From positions 558,001-622,000 of the forward strand of contig JARFIW010001087.1 of NCBI GenBank assembly GCA_036346225.1: 64,000 bases of DNA, read 5' to 3'. The translations under genes and the position numbers were made by a program. The notes under the pieces were generated by a model, which saw only the letters and a program-made list of their open reading frames with translations, was not told the origin of the DNA and made no database searches. This stretch comes from Platerodrilus igneus. Lineage: Eukaryota > Arthropoda > Insecta > Coleoptera > Lycidae. How positions within the stretch are numbered: position 1 is the stretch's first letter; the number at the start of each line of letters is the position of its first letter. This document shows positions 26,090 through 37,591 of this stretch, piece by piece.

Positions 26090-29000
26090 TAAATGAGGGA
26101 AATGGATCATCTGTGAGTTAGAGAGTTAGTTGGTAGGTAATCGAGCTAGTGAATCATTGAACGTCAATGAACGAGTTAGTAAGAGAGTGAGACAGTGAGT
26201 GAATGAGCATGTTGGACTGTTGATGTGTCAGTCCACGAGCGTGTCAGTTAGTCAGTTAGCGAGTGAGTGAATCACTAAGTGTCTCTTGGGAAATTGCGGA
26301 TTGAGTTAGTGAGTGTGTCGATCAGCATGTTGGGACTGAACCAGTAAGTGCCCGAATGAGTGTTTCAGTGGATAAGTAAAAAAAGTTGGTTGAGTTAATG
26401 AGAGAGTTAGGAAGACCGTGCCGGTCAAGTTGGAGAGTACGCCAATGAGTGTATCGGCAAGTTGCGAAATGAATTCTGTATGAGCGAGTGAAAATAAATA
26501 AGCGAGTGTCGGTCGGTCAGTAGGTCGGTCCGTCGATGAGTGAATCAGTAGGTTACTGAGTTACTCTGGGAAACAATGAGTATGTTAGTCGGTTGGTGAA
26601 TGAGCGGGTTGGTTGGTGAATGAGTCGGTGAGTGAATCAGTGAGGGTGATTGCTAGGTTGTTGGATTGCACTTAGAGTGTAAGTGAGTGTGTTGGCGGTA
26701 AGCCCACGAATGAATCATTGGATAAATCAGTAAGTGGATTGGGCGATCAGTTGGCCGGTCAAAAAGTGAGTGAGTGAATTTCGATCGATTAGGTATTCGG
26801 TGAGTGAGTAAATGAGTAAGTCTGTGAATATGTTAGTCAGTCAACGGTTGAATGAGGGTGTCAATCGGTCGCTCCGCGATAGTCAGTGAGTAAGTGTGAC
26901 TATCGTTCGGTCGAGTGAGTTATTGGATGAGCGGTCAGAAGATCTCGGTTAACGTGTTTTAGAATAAGGCAGTGAGGAAGCGAGTGTGACGGTCGGTCGG
27001 CCTGCCGGCGAGTGAGTGAGTGTCGAACGATAGCTCGACAAGTGAGTAAGTGTAGTGATTGGTTCAAATGTGAGCCAATAAGTTAGTTAAACAGTGTAAA
27101 AGTCGGTCAGTAAGTGTGTCGTTTGATGAGTTGCCGAATGAATCTGTGAGTGAGTCAATGATTGGTATAGGGTATCGGTCGGCTAGCGCATGAGCGAGTA
27201 AGTGAACGCGCGATTCAATGAATGAGTGTCGGTCCGTGAGTGAGTATGTTGATCGATGAGTTGACGAACGAGGCAGTGAATGAGATTGTCGTTCGGTAAG
27301 ACGGTAGACGAGTGAGTCACTGAGTGTATCGGTCGACAAATGTATTGCTGACTAAGTGGGTTTGTTCGTTGGCAAGGGAATGAGTGAGTGTTGCTCGATC
27401 GACCAGTCAGCAAGGGAGTCTGAAGATAAGCTGGTGAGTATATTGGTCGGCCGGCCAGTCGGCGAGTGGTTGGGTAGTCGATGCGTCGATCGGCGAGGGA
27501 GTATGTCAATAGGTCGGTCGATGCGTGAGTCAGGAATGAAAGAGTGAATCAATAAAATGTGTCGCTCGGCGAAATAGGGAGTGAAGCAGTGAGTGAGTCA
27601 GTGAGTGATTCAGTGAGTAATATAGTACATGTGTCGATCGGTCAGTAGATCGATTGGTCAGTGAGTGAAAATGCATGGGTGGGTGAGTCAGTGAGTGTGT
27701 CGATCGACGAATTGCGAATGAGTAAATAGGTGAGTCAATAGATTAGTAAAAGTGTGTTAGTTGGTGAGCTGGGAGTGAGTCGGTAGATAGGTGTGCCAAT
27801 AAATGAGTCGTGTATGAGCGCGTTACTGAGTGTATCAAGGTGGAGTCAGTAAGTGAGAGAGCGAAAGTGAGTTAGCGTTAGTAGGAGTGTCGACTGGTAA
27901 TTAGGTCGGTCGGTTGACTAGTGAGTTATCGAGCTAATCTGAGTCAGACAAGTCAGTTAGCGAGTGCATCGATTGTTGGATGAAAGAATGAGACGATATG
28001 CAGATGAATCGGCGAGTGAATCATTAAATTTGTAAGTTAGTAAGTAGTTGATAAGTCAAAGAGTGTCAGTTAATAGGTTAAACGGCAAGTTTTGATGTGA
28101 ATCTTACGTGAGTGAGTTAGTGAGTTAGTCTGCGAGTTGGTGAGCGAATTTTGGTCGACCATTTAGTGAGCGGGTCGGTCGGCAAACGAGTCGGTGAGTG
28201 AGTCAGTGAGTGTGTTATACGGTAGGTCGTTCTATTGCCGCTTGGCAAATGAGGCAGTGAGTGTATTGGTAACAAGTGGCCCAATGAGTCACTGAGTAAT
28301 TCAGTGAGTGGGTTGGTCGGTTAGTTGGCCGAACGGAAAGTGAATGAGTGAGTTTTGGTCGTTCGGATAGTCGGCGATTAAGTCTATGAATATGTTGGTC
28401 GGTCGGTGGGTGAGTGTGTCAGTTGGTCAGTCAATAAGAGTCGATCAGTAAATGTGGCAATCGTTCGGTAGGTAAGTGAGTTAGTGGGTGAGTGGTTAGT
28501 AAGTGTTGACCGGTGCGCAGCAGAATCAATCAGTAAGAGATGGAGGGTGACAACCTTTCGGTCAGTCTGCAATTGAGTGTCCAACGATAGTTCGGTGAGT
28601 GAGTAAATGTCAATATCGGTCAAAAAGTGAGCAAGTGAGGGAGTCGGTAAAAGAATGCATGAGTCTGTAGTGAGTGAGTAGTGAGCGTGTTCCGGTTGAC
28701 GAGTAGCGGAATGAATCAGTGAGTGATTTAGTGTGTGTTATAGTGTCGGCTAGCTGTCGCATGAGTCAATGAACGAGAAATTGATTTCATGAATGAGTGT
28801 CGGTCTGTGAATGAGTATGTCGCTCGGTACGTCGGCCGGCGGGTTAGTCAGTGGGTGTATCGGCCGACGTATGTATTACTGAATGAGTAAGTCTGCAAGT
28901 GAGTGAGTGTCGGTAGATCAGTCAGCTAGCGAGTGGCTCAGAGAGTTAGTTGTTGAGTATGTTGGTCGGTCAGCCAGTCCGCGAGCCGGTGGATAGTCGA

Positions 29001-29880
29001 TGGGTCGATCGAAGAGTATGTCCATCAATCGGTCGACGAGTAAATCAGTGAGCAAATCAGTGAGAATGTGTCGCTCGGCAAGTAGGGGATAAACCACTGA
29101 GCGAGTCAGTGATTGGTGTAGTATGTGTGCATGTCGATTGGCCAGTAGATTGGTTGGTCTGCGAGTGAGAGTGAATGACTGTGAGCCAGTGAGAGTATGT
29201 CGGCCAGCAAGTGGTGAGTGTTTGAGTGAATGCGTCAGGGAGTCGGTGAGTGAGTGAATCAGTGAGTGTCGATTGCGAGTTGGGGAGAGAATTAGCGAAT
29301 GAGTATGCCAGTCAGCTAACCAGTCGACAAAGTAGGGTGTTAATTCATGGATCGGCAAATGTGTCGATTGGTCGGTCGGTGAATTCATCAATGAATGAAT
29401 CAGTGTAGAATGAAAGTGAAGGTATTGGTGGGTGAGTTGTGGAGTCAATAAGTGAGCAAGCGATAATGTTTTAGTGAGTGTTAGTAAGAGTGTAGCTCGG
29501 TGAGTTGATTGGTCGGTTGGCAAGTGAGCTGGTCTGAGTGAGGCAATAAGTGCGACAATGAGTGTGTCGATCGGTGAGTATATGAGATGATACGCAAATG
29601 AATCGGCGGATGTCATTTAATGATTTAGTTAGTGAGTGTGTTTGTTTGCTCGTCAACGAATAAGTTAGTGACTATGCCTGCGAATGGTTAATTGAACAAA
29701 TCAGTGAGTGAGTGAGTAAGAAGGTTGGCCAGTCGGCAAGTGAGTAACCATTATCGATCGGACGGTTGGCGGGAGTCAATGAGTGAGCGTGTCAATTGGT
29801 CAGTCGGCAAGTGAGTAAGTGAGTGAGCAAGTACGACTCGGTCGGCAAGTTGTAGAGTGAGCCGGTGACTGAATGGATAC
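26090..29880. repeat. tetranucleotide-period array (GTGA/GTCG/GTCA/GTTA)
   Basis: Almost every fourth base pair restarts with GT or a variant, giving strings such as GTGAGTGAGTCAGTGAGTG and GTCGGTCGGTC. No exact long unit is repeated, so the array is old or very degenerate. Minus-strand frames of up to 232 codons, rich in SLTDRLTHS-like words, follow from the period of four. A short unique-looking bridge at 26000-26090 separates it from the octamer array. The array stops sharply near 29880. Confidence 0.93.
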
Positions 29881-31150
29881 TGTACCGGACAATGACCTGT
29901 TTATTTATTGGGCCATTGGTTTGATATATAACATCGAAATACATATGTATTAAAGTTAAAGATTTTTACCGCAAATATGAAAAAGAAAATATTACTCTTA
30001 TATCAAACGGGAGTTCGAGTATTGATTTATTTAAATCGATCTTTTCCTCAAAATCGTTTCCTATACGTGGCTTATTTCAAAATTCCAAAGATAATTCAAA
30101 TAAAATGCATTTGTAGGTATTTATTAAAATATAATCTCGATAATCAATCAATACGATAAAACTGTTATTTTCTCTTACGCCTGCTGTTAATATGTATTAT
30201 TTGTATAATTATAAATTTGTAAGACTCATTAACAACACAAAAACTAGACGAAGACTGGAATTTTTGATTCCGCACTAAATAATTTTAATAACAAATGCCT
30301 CTACTATCGAAGCAATTGATGCGAGTATAAATCGCTTTACGTAAAATTGGAAGCTTAGGCCTTGAACGATAATTCATTTTTTAAGAAATTGAAATAACTT
30401 TAAAATTGAACAACGATCAATAAACACTCAAGGACAACTCACGAGGTTGTTGACGTGTCTAAATACTATGACAATAGACCGAAACAAAGTTTTATTGCAT
30501 TTAACTAATTGTTTGGCGACAGTGGTTTCCACAACATAAAGTTGTTTACAAATATAACGTAAACATGCTTTTATATTAATTAGCGTAATTATAGAATATG
30601 ATCATAGAATTTGGGTGAAAATGTTATAAAACCTGAAGACTAAGTTAATTTTATTTTTATGCATTACTTCACATCGTGATGTACCAATTTTAAGTGAACA
30701 CTCAATTCAAGAAGAATTCTATGCTGAGTATATAATTCGCCAAATAAAGACTAAATACAACATTTTATTCAGGTGCACATTATTATATTAACAAGTCTAT
30801 TTATGTCTACAGTAATGCTACAGTAATATGAGATTTAAGAACAAATAATATTTTGTTTAGCACAAACCGCAATCTAAAGTGATTTTTTTAAAATCAAACT
30901 ATACAAAGATCGATAATTATTAATACGTATAAATACATAGGAACTTGTATATGCGGAGGGAAAGAATCTGTTCTCCATAACGCACCTAAAATTATATGTT
31001 ATGGCAAAATCGGTAGTTTAATTACTGGCTGGATTCAGACGCAAACACACCGTTGAATTGATGCGCTTCTATCCCTTCCATGCTACTGCAATGTTGCCAA
31101 TAATAAGAGGCCACATCGTACGAGAATTATAACATTTACTGAAGGAAACA
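29881..31150. other. AT-rich DNA, nothing recognised
   Basis: The 60-codon frame at 29977-30159 has no domain and the composition of its surroundings. Confidence 0.5.
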
Positions 31151-31428
31151 TATATGGAGGTCTCTTCGTAGTATCCGTACGATGTATCAAAAACGCTAGC
31201 GCCAGTGGCTAACGCAAGGAACTAAAACCCCCTATGAAATCATAAAAACAGGCATAGTGACCTCCACAAAAATTTTTGTAGTTATGCTCTATGCACCCTA
31301 TAGATTATTTACATTCACAAAATTGTTAAATACGCTATGGCCTCCGATTTCGGAGGCCATAGCGTCATATATGAGGTCTCAACGTATACATTACACGAAA
31401 TTTGGAGGTCGTAGCGTATAGTTAGTAC
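31150..31428. repeat. GACCTCC repeat with a perfect 34-bp palindrome
   Basis: Copies of CTATGRCCTCC or its reverse complement occur near 31155, 31250, 31336, 31352 and 31395. At 31332-31365 two of them form a perfect inverted repeat with arms ACGCTATGGCCTCCGA and a 2-base TT spacer. GAGGTCTC followed by CGTA occurs twice (about 31157 and 31373). The right end, TAGTTAGTAC, joins a (TA)n tract, as at 13460 in the opposite orientation. Confidence 0.7.
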
Positions 31429-31457
31429 ATATATATATACATACATATATATATATA

Positions 31458-31489
<32 letters not shown>
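31429..31489. repeat. (TA)n then (ATT)n microsatellite
   Basis: TA/CA dinucleotides to about 31457, then about eleven ATT triplets. Confidence 0.93.
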
Positions 31490-31493
<4 letters not shown>

Positions 31494-33340
31494 TATTGTT
31501 GAAATAAGCTTCTTTATAGGACAGATTTTAGGAAACCACTTCCTTGACTATTTCATCTGGTAAAACATAAAAACTCTCCTGTCTTAAAAAATAGTATATT
31601 TTAGAGTACAAATATCTATATATAATAATATAAAAAAAATGAAAATTAGTCCAGTATAAATTACATAAAAGAAAAAACTAAAGTTTTAACTTGCACTCAG
31701 AACAAAGTTATATGAACCTCCAGTGTCAGATTACTCTTTCGCCGTGCTTATTTCTTTAAAAATATATTCTTTATCAAAAATACGTGTAAATTGACCTTTG
31801 TTATCAAAAACTTTCTAAATGAATCTTTGAATTATTTACACCTTAAACCTACAACTTTTCACGATAAAATTATTAAATACACAAAGTTCATTTACATGTA
31901 TTCATGAAGACATTTACAGAAAAACACGAATCTTAAAAGCTTATCTGATCTTTGAATCCGGGAGTTTTGAATTAATTCCAGACCAAACAGTATATCAATT
32001 CTTTAAACTCTTAACACGTCACGTAATGCTTTCATCTAAATATATCTACCAAACAGGATACCGAATGCATATAATTAATATATTTGTCATCCAATAGTAA
32101 TTAATGGAAACCATCATGTAAATCAAAAATTCAAAATACTTTTTTCGTTTTCAACTTTGTGCTGCTTCCTCTATGGTGATTTTTGTTGTAAAAATCTGAC
32201 TCAATATTTGTTAATCTCACTGGGGTGAATGCACAATTTTAACTTACCATCTGCTTTTTCTACCCATACCAATGTATTAACTCATTCGTTAACTTTACTT
32301 GAAGGAATTATGAGCTTATGTGTGCCCATTTAAAGTAGCCTATAATTTATTTCAAGAATAGCATCATTATTGAATTTTAATAAAGTCATTTTGAAACTGT
32401 CCCAAACTAGAAAATGTATCTTCACCAACTTTACTAAATTTAGTTTTCATATTCCTCCTAGTGTATACAGTCTATTCTATTGTGCTTTAATAATCATGTA
32501 ATTAAACCTAATAAAATAATACATATATCATTTTCTACTACAATGAATTTTGCAATAACTGAATTGTTTTGTAACTAATTAACCCTTAATTTTACCACCC
32601 AGAACAATAAATCTACCAAAAGCTTCCGGTGTTCTATTGGTTTTATACAATTCAACAATTTTTAATTGTTATGGGTGATTGAAGCGTTAAATTATTGACT
32701 AAAAGGAGATAGAATCCTGTAATAAATAAGGATGCACTGGCTAACTACAGTGGTGCGGGAGTGCATCCCCATAGAAATAAATTTACTTAAGTGCAATGTC
32801 AAACTACGTTACCAATAACACTTACCTTGAATGACTTTTAATCAATGTCAAGTTTATAGATGCCAGCTCATCTAATTCAGTCTAGTGCAAATCCATCAAC
32901 ACTATGAGCCATCCGGAGAGGGATTTAATTACTTTATCCTCGCGGTGAAATGGGTTTCCTTTACAACAAGCCACCTGTATGTTTGAACTAATAAAACAAC
33001 CAATTTCCACTTTCTCCGTCATCTAAATCTGTTGTATAATAACGTTATTTCATTTTCCTGTAAACAGGTATACAAACAACAATTTTTGAGTTACTTACAA
33101 GATTGCAAATATGCACAAAATGGTTAAATTTCATAGTCAGTTCATCTTCATTTACATAAACTTGATCATTAACAAAAAATGATAATCATAATACACCTCT
33201 AATTGGCCAGTTACTTGTAATGTCCAGATATTATACCTCTAATAATTTAACACTATACATTGATCAATAATTTATACAATAAACATCATACATGAATGTA
33301 GCTAGTAATTGAAAGATGGAAAATATAAGGTCCCGGACAG
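31490..33340. other. AT-rich DNA, no gene recognised
   Basis: Nothing coding was found. A small hairpin is present at 32730-32768, with 9-bp arms GGATGCACT and AGTGCATCC. Confidence 0.5.
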
Positions 33341-33455
33341 GATTTGTACCTGTATCTTAGGCTTTCCGGACATGTGTAGGTTAGCTCAGAATAGGACACA
33401 ATGGAGGTACGCGTCTAACCAGTTTCAGTACTGAAGACTTGATGATGATGAAATA
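33340..33455 (+). mobile_element. LINE 3' end fragment with tRNA-like head in opposite orientation
   Basis: From about 33380 the sequence matches the reverse complement of 37592-37690: ATGTGTAGGTTAGCTCAGAA, then GTCTAACC, then ACTGAAGACTTGATGATGAT. It therefore ends in the GAT-triplet tail of that LINE family. Just upstream, the minus strand of 33343-33380 reads GGTACAAATCCTGTCCGG, close to a tRNA T-arm/B box. This may be a SINE built on the LINE tail, or two insertions side by side. Confidence 0.6.
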
Positions 33456-34602
33456 CATATATGACTGAAAACAGTCCACTATAAATATATTTGTTTAATT
33501 TTTTTCTATGTAAACTCCAGGATTAAAGAGCTAATTAAGTTATGGTAATCAAAGAAGGGTATTTATTATTTTTGTGGTGGTTTTTGCACTATGTACCTCT
33601 CCAGGATATTTTGGGTAAATATTTTGTACTATACGAGTTCGTTTTTCTTTTTTTAACATATCGATTTCCTAATGGTTTGTAAATAAATGGTCTTTTTGGA
33701 GGTTTCCTTTTTCTTTCTGTGTGACCCACCCACTCTATGAGTTTTTAGCTAGCACCACATTAATTCTTTGGATTCCCCCTGTTGTTTTTGTTGTGGTACT
33801 CGGTGTGGGCATACTGTTCCTTTGCTTACTCTACTTTACTTTTCTCTAATCTGCCTGGATTACCATAACACAATATAATCAAACATCACCAGAATACTCG
33901 AGAATGTAAAGCTAAATTTCAACCAAACTTACGAAGTAAGTTAGGTTAATATAATCGCTACGTCGTCGTCGCCGTCGTCGTCCGTTGCCATATTTTCATA
34001 ATGATACAATAAATGATATATATGTACCTTGTTTAGTTTTTTACGCTGATTACAAATATGCTATACCCTTTTCGATATCTCATTTAGTTTTCGAGATAAT
34101 CGAATTTATTTGAGAAATGTTAACAGTACAAACTAATATAAACTTTAATAGAAATTTTTTCAATCATTTAATTTAAAATATATAATTTCCTTTTATAAAA
34201 TGTACGTAAGTTTGGTTGTAAGGCGTACATGCATCTTGGTTTTTTTATTTATATAGTTAAACTGGAATTGTTATGAACTATATGCAACCTGGATAGCGCA
34301 CCACCCGCGAACCCTCGTGCGCGTTCCAGTGCCCACCAGTATTGCCTTGTGAAGAGAAACTCTATCTTAGCAATGTGTTCACAGCAGCACATTATTTCAG
34401 GTATTTATACCTTTGTTGCTTACACGTAATGTACCTATGTTATTGGGTAATTTCCTAGCAAACTAACTTTGTTTTCTTGTATTAAAACATTTAGCAGTTG
34501 GTTCTTTCTATGTTTTTTACATACATTTTCCGTTTAATTCACAGTTATCCCATACTCTTTAGTACATCCAGTGATACATGCTGGACCCAACCTAGATTCT
34601 GA

Positions 34603-34633
<31 letters not shown>

Positions 34634-35029
34634 GCACGTGACAGCGTTAAATTGTACATGTTTAATGACGTTTATGTCATAAGCACAACTTTTAAAGAAT
34701 TATATGATTTGGAACCACCTGCATCTCCTTACATTTTATTTTATCATAAATAGAATTATCCAGATCCAGCCATCTTACTTTAATCTATATTATCTAATTC
34801 TTCAACAAATATTATATCAAGAGTTCGATCTGAAGCATACAACAAAAAGGAAGAAAAAAGGGATTAAATACGAAACACTCTTCCAATGGAACATGCACAT
34901 GTAAAGGAAATTGTACAAGACTTATTTGCGGGTATAAAAAACGTTCAACAACTTGCAATATTACCCGTTTGTTCCGTAGATATATATTTTAATAGGCATT
35001 ACCATAAAATTAATATTGAAAATATAACT
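33456..35029. other. AT-rich DNA with small trinucleotide repeats
   Basis: No gene was recognised up to the RCC1 pseudogene. A CGTCGTCGTC run lies at 33961-33984 and an (ATT)n run at 34604-34633. Part of the sequence after 34840 may be a decayed RCC1 N-terminus, but it could not be aligned by eye. Confidence 0.5.
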
Positions 35030-35590
35030 TTATCACTCAGCAAACGTGTCATGGTCCTTCTTTTTAGAGCAGGAAAAGTTGGACAACCTGGATGAGGCAG
35101 TGACTTATTAAAAGAAAAAAAAACATTTTTGCTTGTGCTGGGGATGCACACTGCCTGTCTTACAATGGAAGGTATAGTGTTAACATTTGACCACAATGAT
35201 GAAGGTGCTCTTAGAAGGGTAATATTACAGCTATAAGATTCTGAACTTTCACCTGGGGTTGTTAAATGGCCTTGTGCAGTATTCCAAATATCTGTAGGAG
35301 ATTCTCATACTGCAGCATTTTTGAATGACTGACACATTTATGCTTAGGGTAACATGGGGATGACTATAAATGCAAATGAATAGTTGTCGTATCGCATATT
35401 TTCTGGTGCTGATCACCTAGTCTTTTTTACAAAAAAAAGAAACAATTTATACATGTAGTTGTGGAGAGCAAGAACAGCTCGGTCAAACTAATCCCTGTGT
35501 CTGTAATAGACACTCCAGAAGTACAGCAGGTGTTGATCAAATAGTTAAATTATTAACACCTATTCCCATTAGCTTAAGGCCAACTTTAAA
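35030..35590 (+). pseudogene. RCC1: RCC1 processed pseudogene, N-terminal half
   Basis: RCC1 is the chromatin-bound guanine nucleotide exchange factor for Ran, a seven-bladed beta propeller. Here the plus strand shows its blades in order but broken by stops. KVGQPG stands where the family has GDVGQLG. GMHTACLTMEG and VLTFDHNDEGALRR follow, then SPGVVKWPCAVFQISVGDSH and the next blade's TAAFLND. CSCGEQEQLGQTNP comes further on. There are at least four in-frame stops and small shifts, and no introns, so this is a retrocopy. It is interrupted at about 35590 by LINE-derived DNA and resumes at about 36500. Confidence 0.88.
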
Positions 35591-35599
35591 ATTACATAT

Positions 35600-35716
35600 T
35601 TGAGCAAATTTATATTCACATTATTAGAGATTTAGGTTGTGAAGAGTATGTAGACCTTTTTAGACTAGCTCTGAATAGAAAAGAATTTAGAGCTACATCA
35701 AACCGACCTTAAGTAA
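35600..35716 (+). mobile_element. LINE C-terminal tail, copy 1
   Basis: Translates as IIRDLGCEEYVDLFRLALNR followed by KEFRATSNRP, the extreme C-terminus of a non-LTR reverse transcriptase family that ends with a WRAxSN-type motif. The upstream part is missing. A second copy lies at 36357-36515, on the other side of the 93-bp array. Confidence 0.75.
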
Positions 35717-35774
35717 GTTCGAAAACAAAACAAAAAAAAAATTAAAAAAAATCAGTTAACTAAATATCACAATG

Positions 35775-36232
35775 GCATAACTCACAATTAGTTAGCGGTC
35801 TGGCATGTTGGTAGCGATTCGTTGTTTAAGCCTTACCATAACATATAACTTAATAAACGTCTCTATGACATAACTCACAATTAGGTAGCGATCTGGCATC
35901 TTGACAGCAATGCGTTGCTTAAGCCTTACCATAACATATAACGTAATTAACGTCTCCATGACATAACTCACAATTAGTTAGCAGTGCGGCATGTTGGTAG
36001 CAATTCGTTGCTTAAGCCTTACCATAACATATAACTTAATAAACGTCTCTATGACATAACTCACAATTAGGTAGCGATCTGGCATCTTGGCAGCAATGCG
36101 TTGCTTAAGCCTTACCATAACATATAACGTAATAAACGTCTCCATGACATAACTCACAATTAGTTAGCAGTCTGGTATGTTGGCAGCGATTCGTTGCTTA
36201 AGCCTTACTATAACATATAATTTAACATTTTT
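35775..36232. repeat. 93-bp tandem array, about five copies
   Basis: Copies begin with CATAACTCACAATTAG at 35775, 35869, 35962, 36055 and 36148, a period of 93-94 bp. Each contains GCATGTTGGTAGCAATTCGT or a close variant, then TTAAGCCTTACCATAACATA. Alternate copies share variants (ATCTTG versus ATGTTG), which suggests duplication in pairs. Confidence 0.95.
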
Positions 36233-36356
36233 CCTTTTTTGGAGGGGATAACCAGGTAATATTTCATTTCCTTATAAATGGGAATCATGTAAACATGTTG
36301 GAGTTTTTTTAACAACCATCAGGTGGCTAATATTTTTGTAGAGCCATGTAGATAAG

Positions 36357-36515
36357 AAAAGTGAGAAGAGTATAGGAAGACCTAGATCAAGCTATATTAG
36401 TCAAATTATTAGAAATTTAGGTTGTGAAGGGTATGTAGAACTTTTTAGATTAGCACAGAATAGAAAATAAGTTAGAGCTGCGTCAAACCGACCTTAAAGA
36501 TGGTCGAAAACAAAA
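36357..36515 (+). mobile_element. LINE C-terminal tail, copy 2
   Basis: Longer than copy 1. It reads SIGRPRSSYISQIIRNLGC, then EGYVELFRLAQNRK, a stop, VRAASNRP. It matches copy 1 over the shared part. Together the two tails bracket the 93-bp array. Confidence 0.8.
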
Positions 36516-37070
36516 TGATGATATTCACATTTGCCAAGGTGACCAGAAAAGATCAGGTCTATGTATTCGGATTAAATAATAATAACCAGCTAGGATTAAG
36601 AGCATTCGATATACAATTGTCTCCAAAAATATCACCATTTCTTTCCGAGTACAGATGGAAGCTAATTTGTAGTAGAGAGCACCATGCAATAGTATTAGAT
36701 GAAAATGGTCTAGTGTATTCTATAAGCCGCAAAGAATATGGAAGCATGTTTTTAGAAAAATGCTAACTTTTTAATGCCGAATGCTTTTTTGAAAACAAAT
36801 CTATCACCTATATAAGTTGTCAGTCCGCTACTTCTTTTGCTATTAGTGATGCTGTGGAATTATGTGTATGGGGTTCAAGAACTGTAGAACAATCAGACAT
36901 TAATTCAGAAGACATTTCTTTAACACCTAGCCTTATAAGCCCAAAGCATCTATTGGACTTAAAAGTATTTCGTGTTTGCAGTGGCAGATAGCACACTGTA
37001 GTTAGTAGTATCAAAAATAATATTTATGAAGTAGATTCAGTATTTACGGATATCTCCTATGTGTAAAATT
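36500..37070 (+). pseudogene. RCC1: RCC1 processed pseudogene, C-terminal half
   Basis: The frame at 36500-36766 carries QVYVFGLNNNNQLGLRAF, then WKLICSREHHAIVLDENG and VYSISRKEYGS, which match successive RCC1 blades. After a stop at 36766 the pattern continues with SITYISCQSATSFAISDAVE, LCVWGSRTVEQ, SLTPSLISPKHL, then KVFRVCSGR, a stop and HTVV, the last blade. It directly follows, in the protein, the half ending at 35590. A LINE-derived insertion of about 900 bp therefore split a single retrocopy. Confidence 0.88.
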
Positions 37071-37591
37071 GTTTTCACATGTAGTATTTAAATTGCTTTA
37101 GTTTAATGAAATTATACTTTAGCATCGTTTACCACAAATAAAAATAATATACATATGAATATTTGCATGATATGAATAAGAACAGTAATGAATAAAATGT
37201 GTTCTACCAACTATATCTTTCTATACTATACAAGTATTAGATACCTGAAAACCAAAACCCCAAACGTCATAATTCATAAAACCCTTACTTGAAGTTGTAG
37301 TGTTGATGTTCATTAGAAGTGACTAAAGGAAGTAGTAATGATTTGAAATAACATATCTCGTATTTTCATGGAAATTTTTGAACTTTCAAAAAAAAACTAT
37401 TTGTAAGTGGTTACATTACCCGTATTTTATACTGCTCATTGCACTGCTCATTTGTGTCATAGGTATATCACTTCAGGTGCCTGATTTTGCTAGTCCTTGC
37501 TACTATTATCGACAAATGCTTTATTAATTCATGATTTTGTTGAGTAACTTTCAGTACATGATAAGATCCTAAATATTTTTACAATGTTTCT
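37071..37591. other. AT-rich DNA, nothing recognised
   Basis: This may be the 3' untranslated part of the RCC1 retrocopy (an AATAAA lies near 37137 and another near 37192), but no clear poly(A) tract follows. Confidence 0.4.

Noticed and set aside
25382..29616. Minus-strand frames of 60-240 codons in the GAGATACG and GTGA arrays
   Set aside because: They repeat words set by the 8- or 4-bp period and have no domain; neighbouring frames are equally open.
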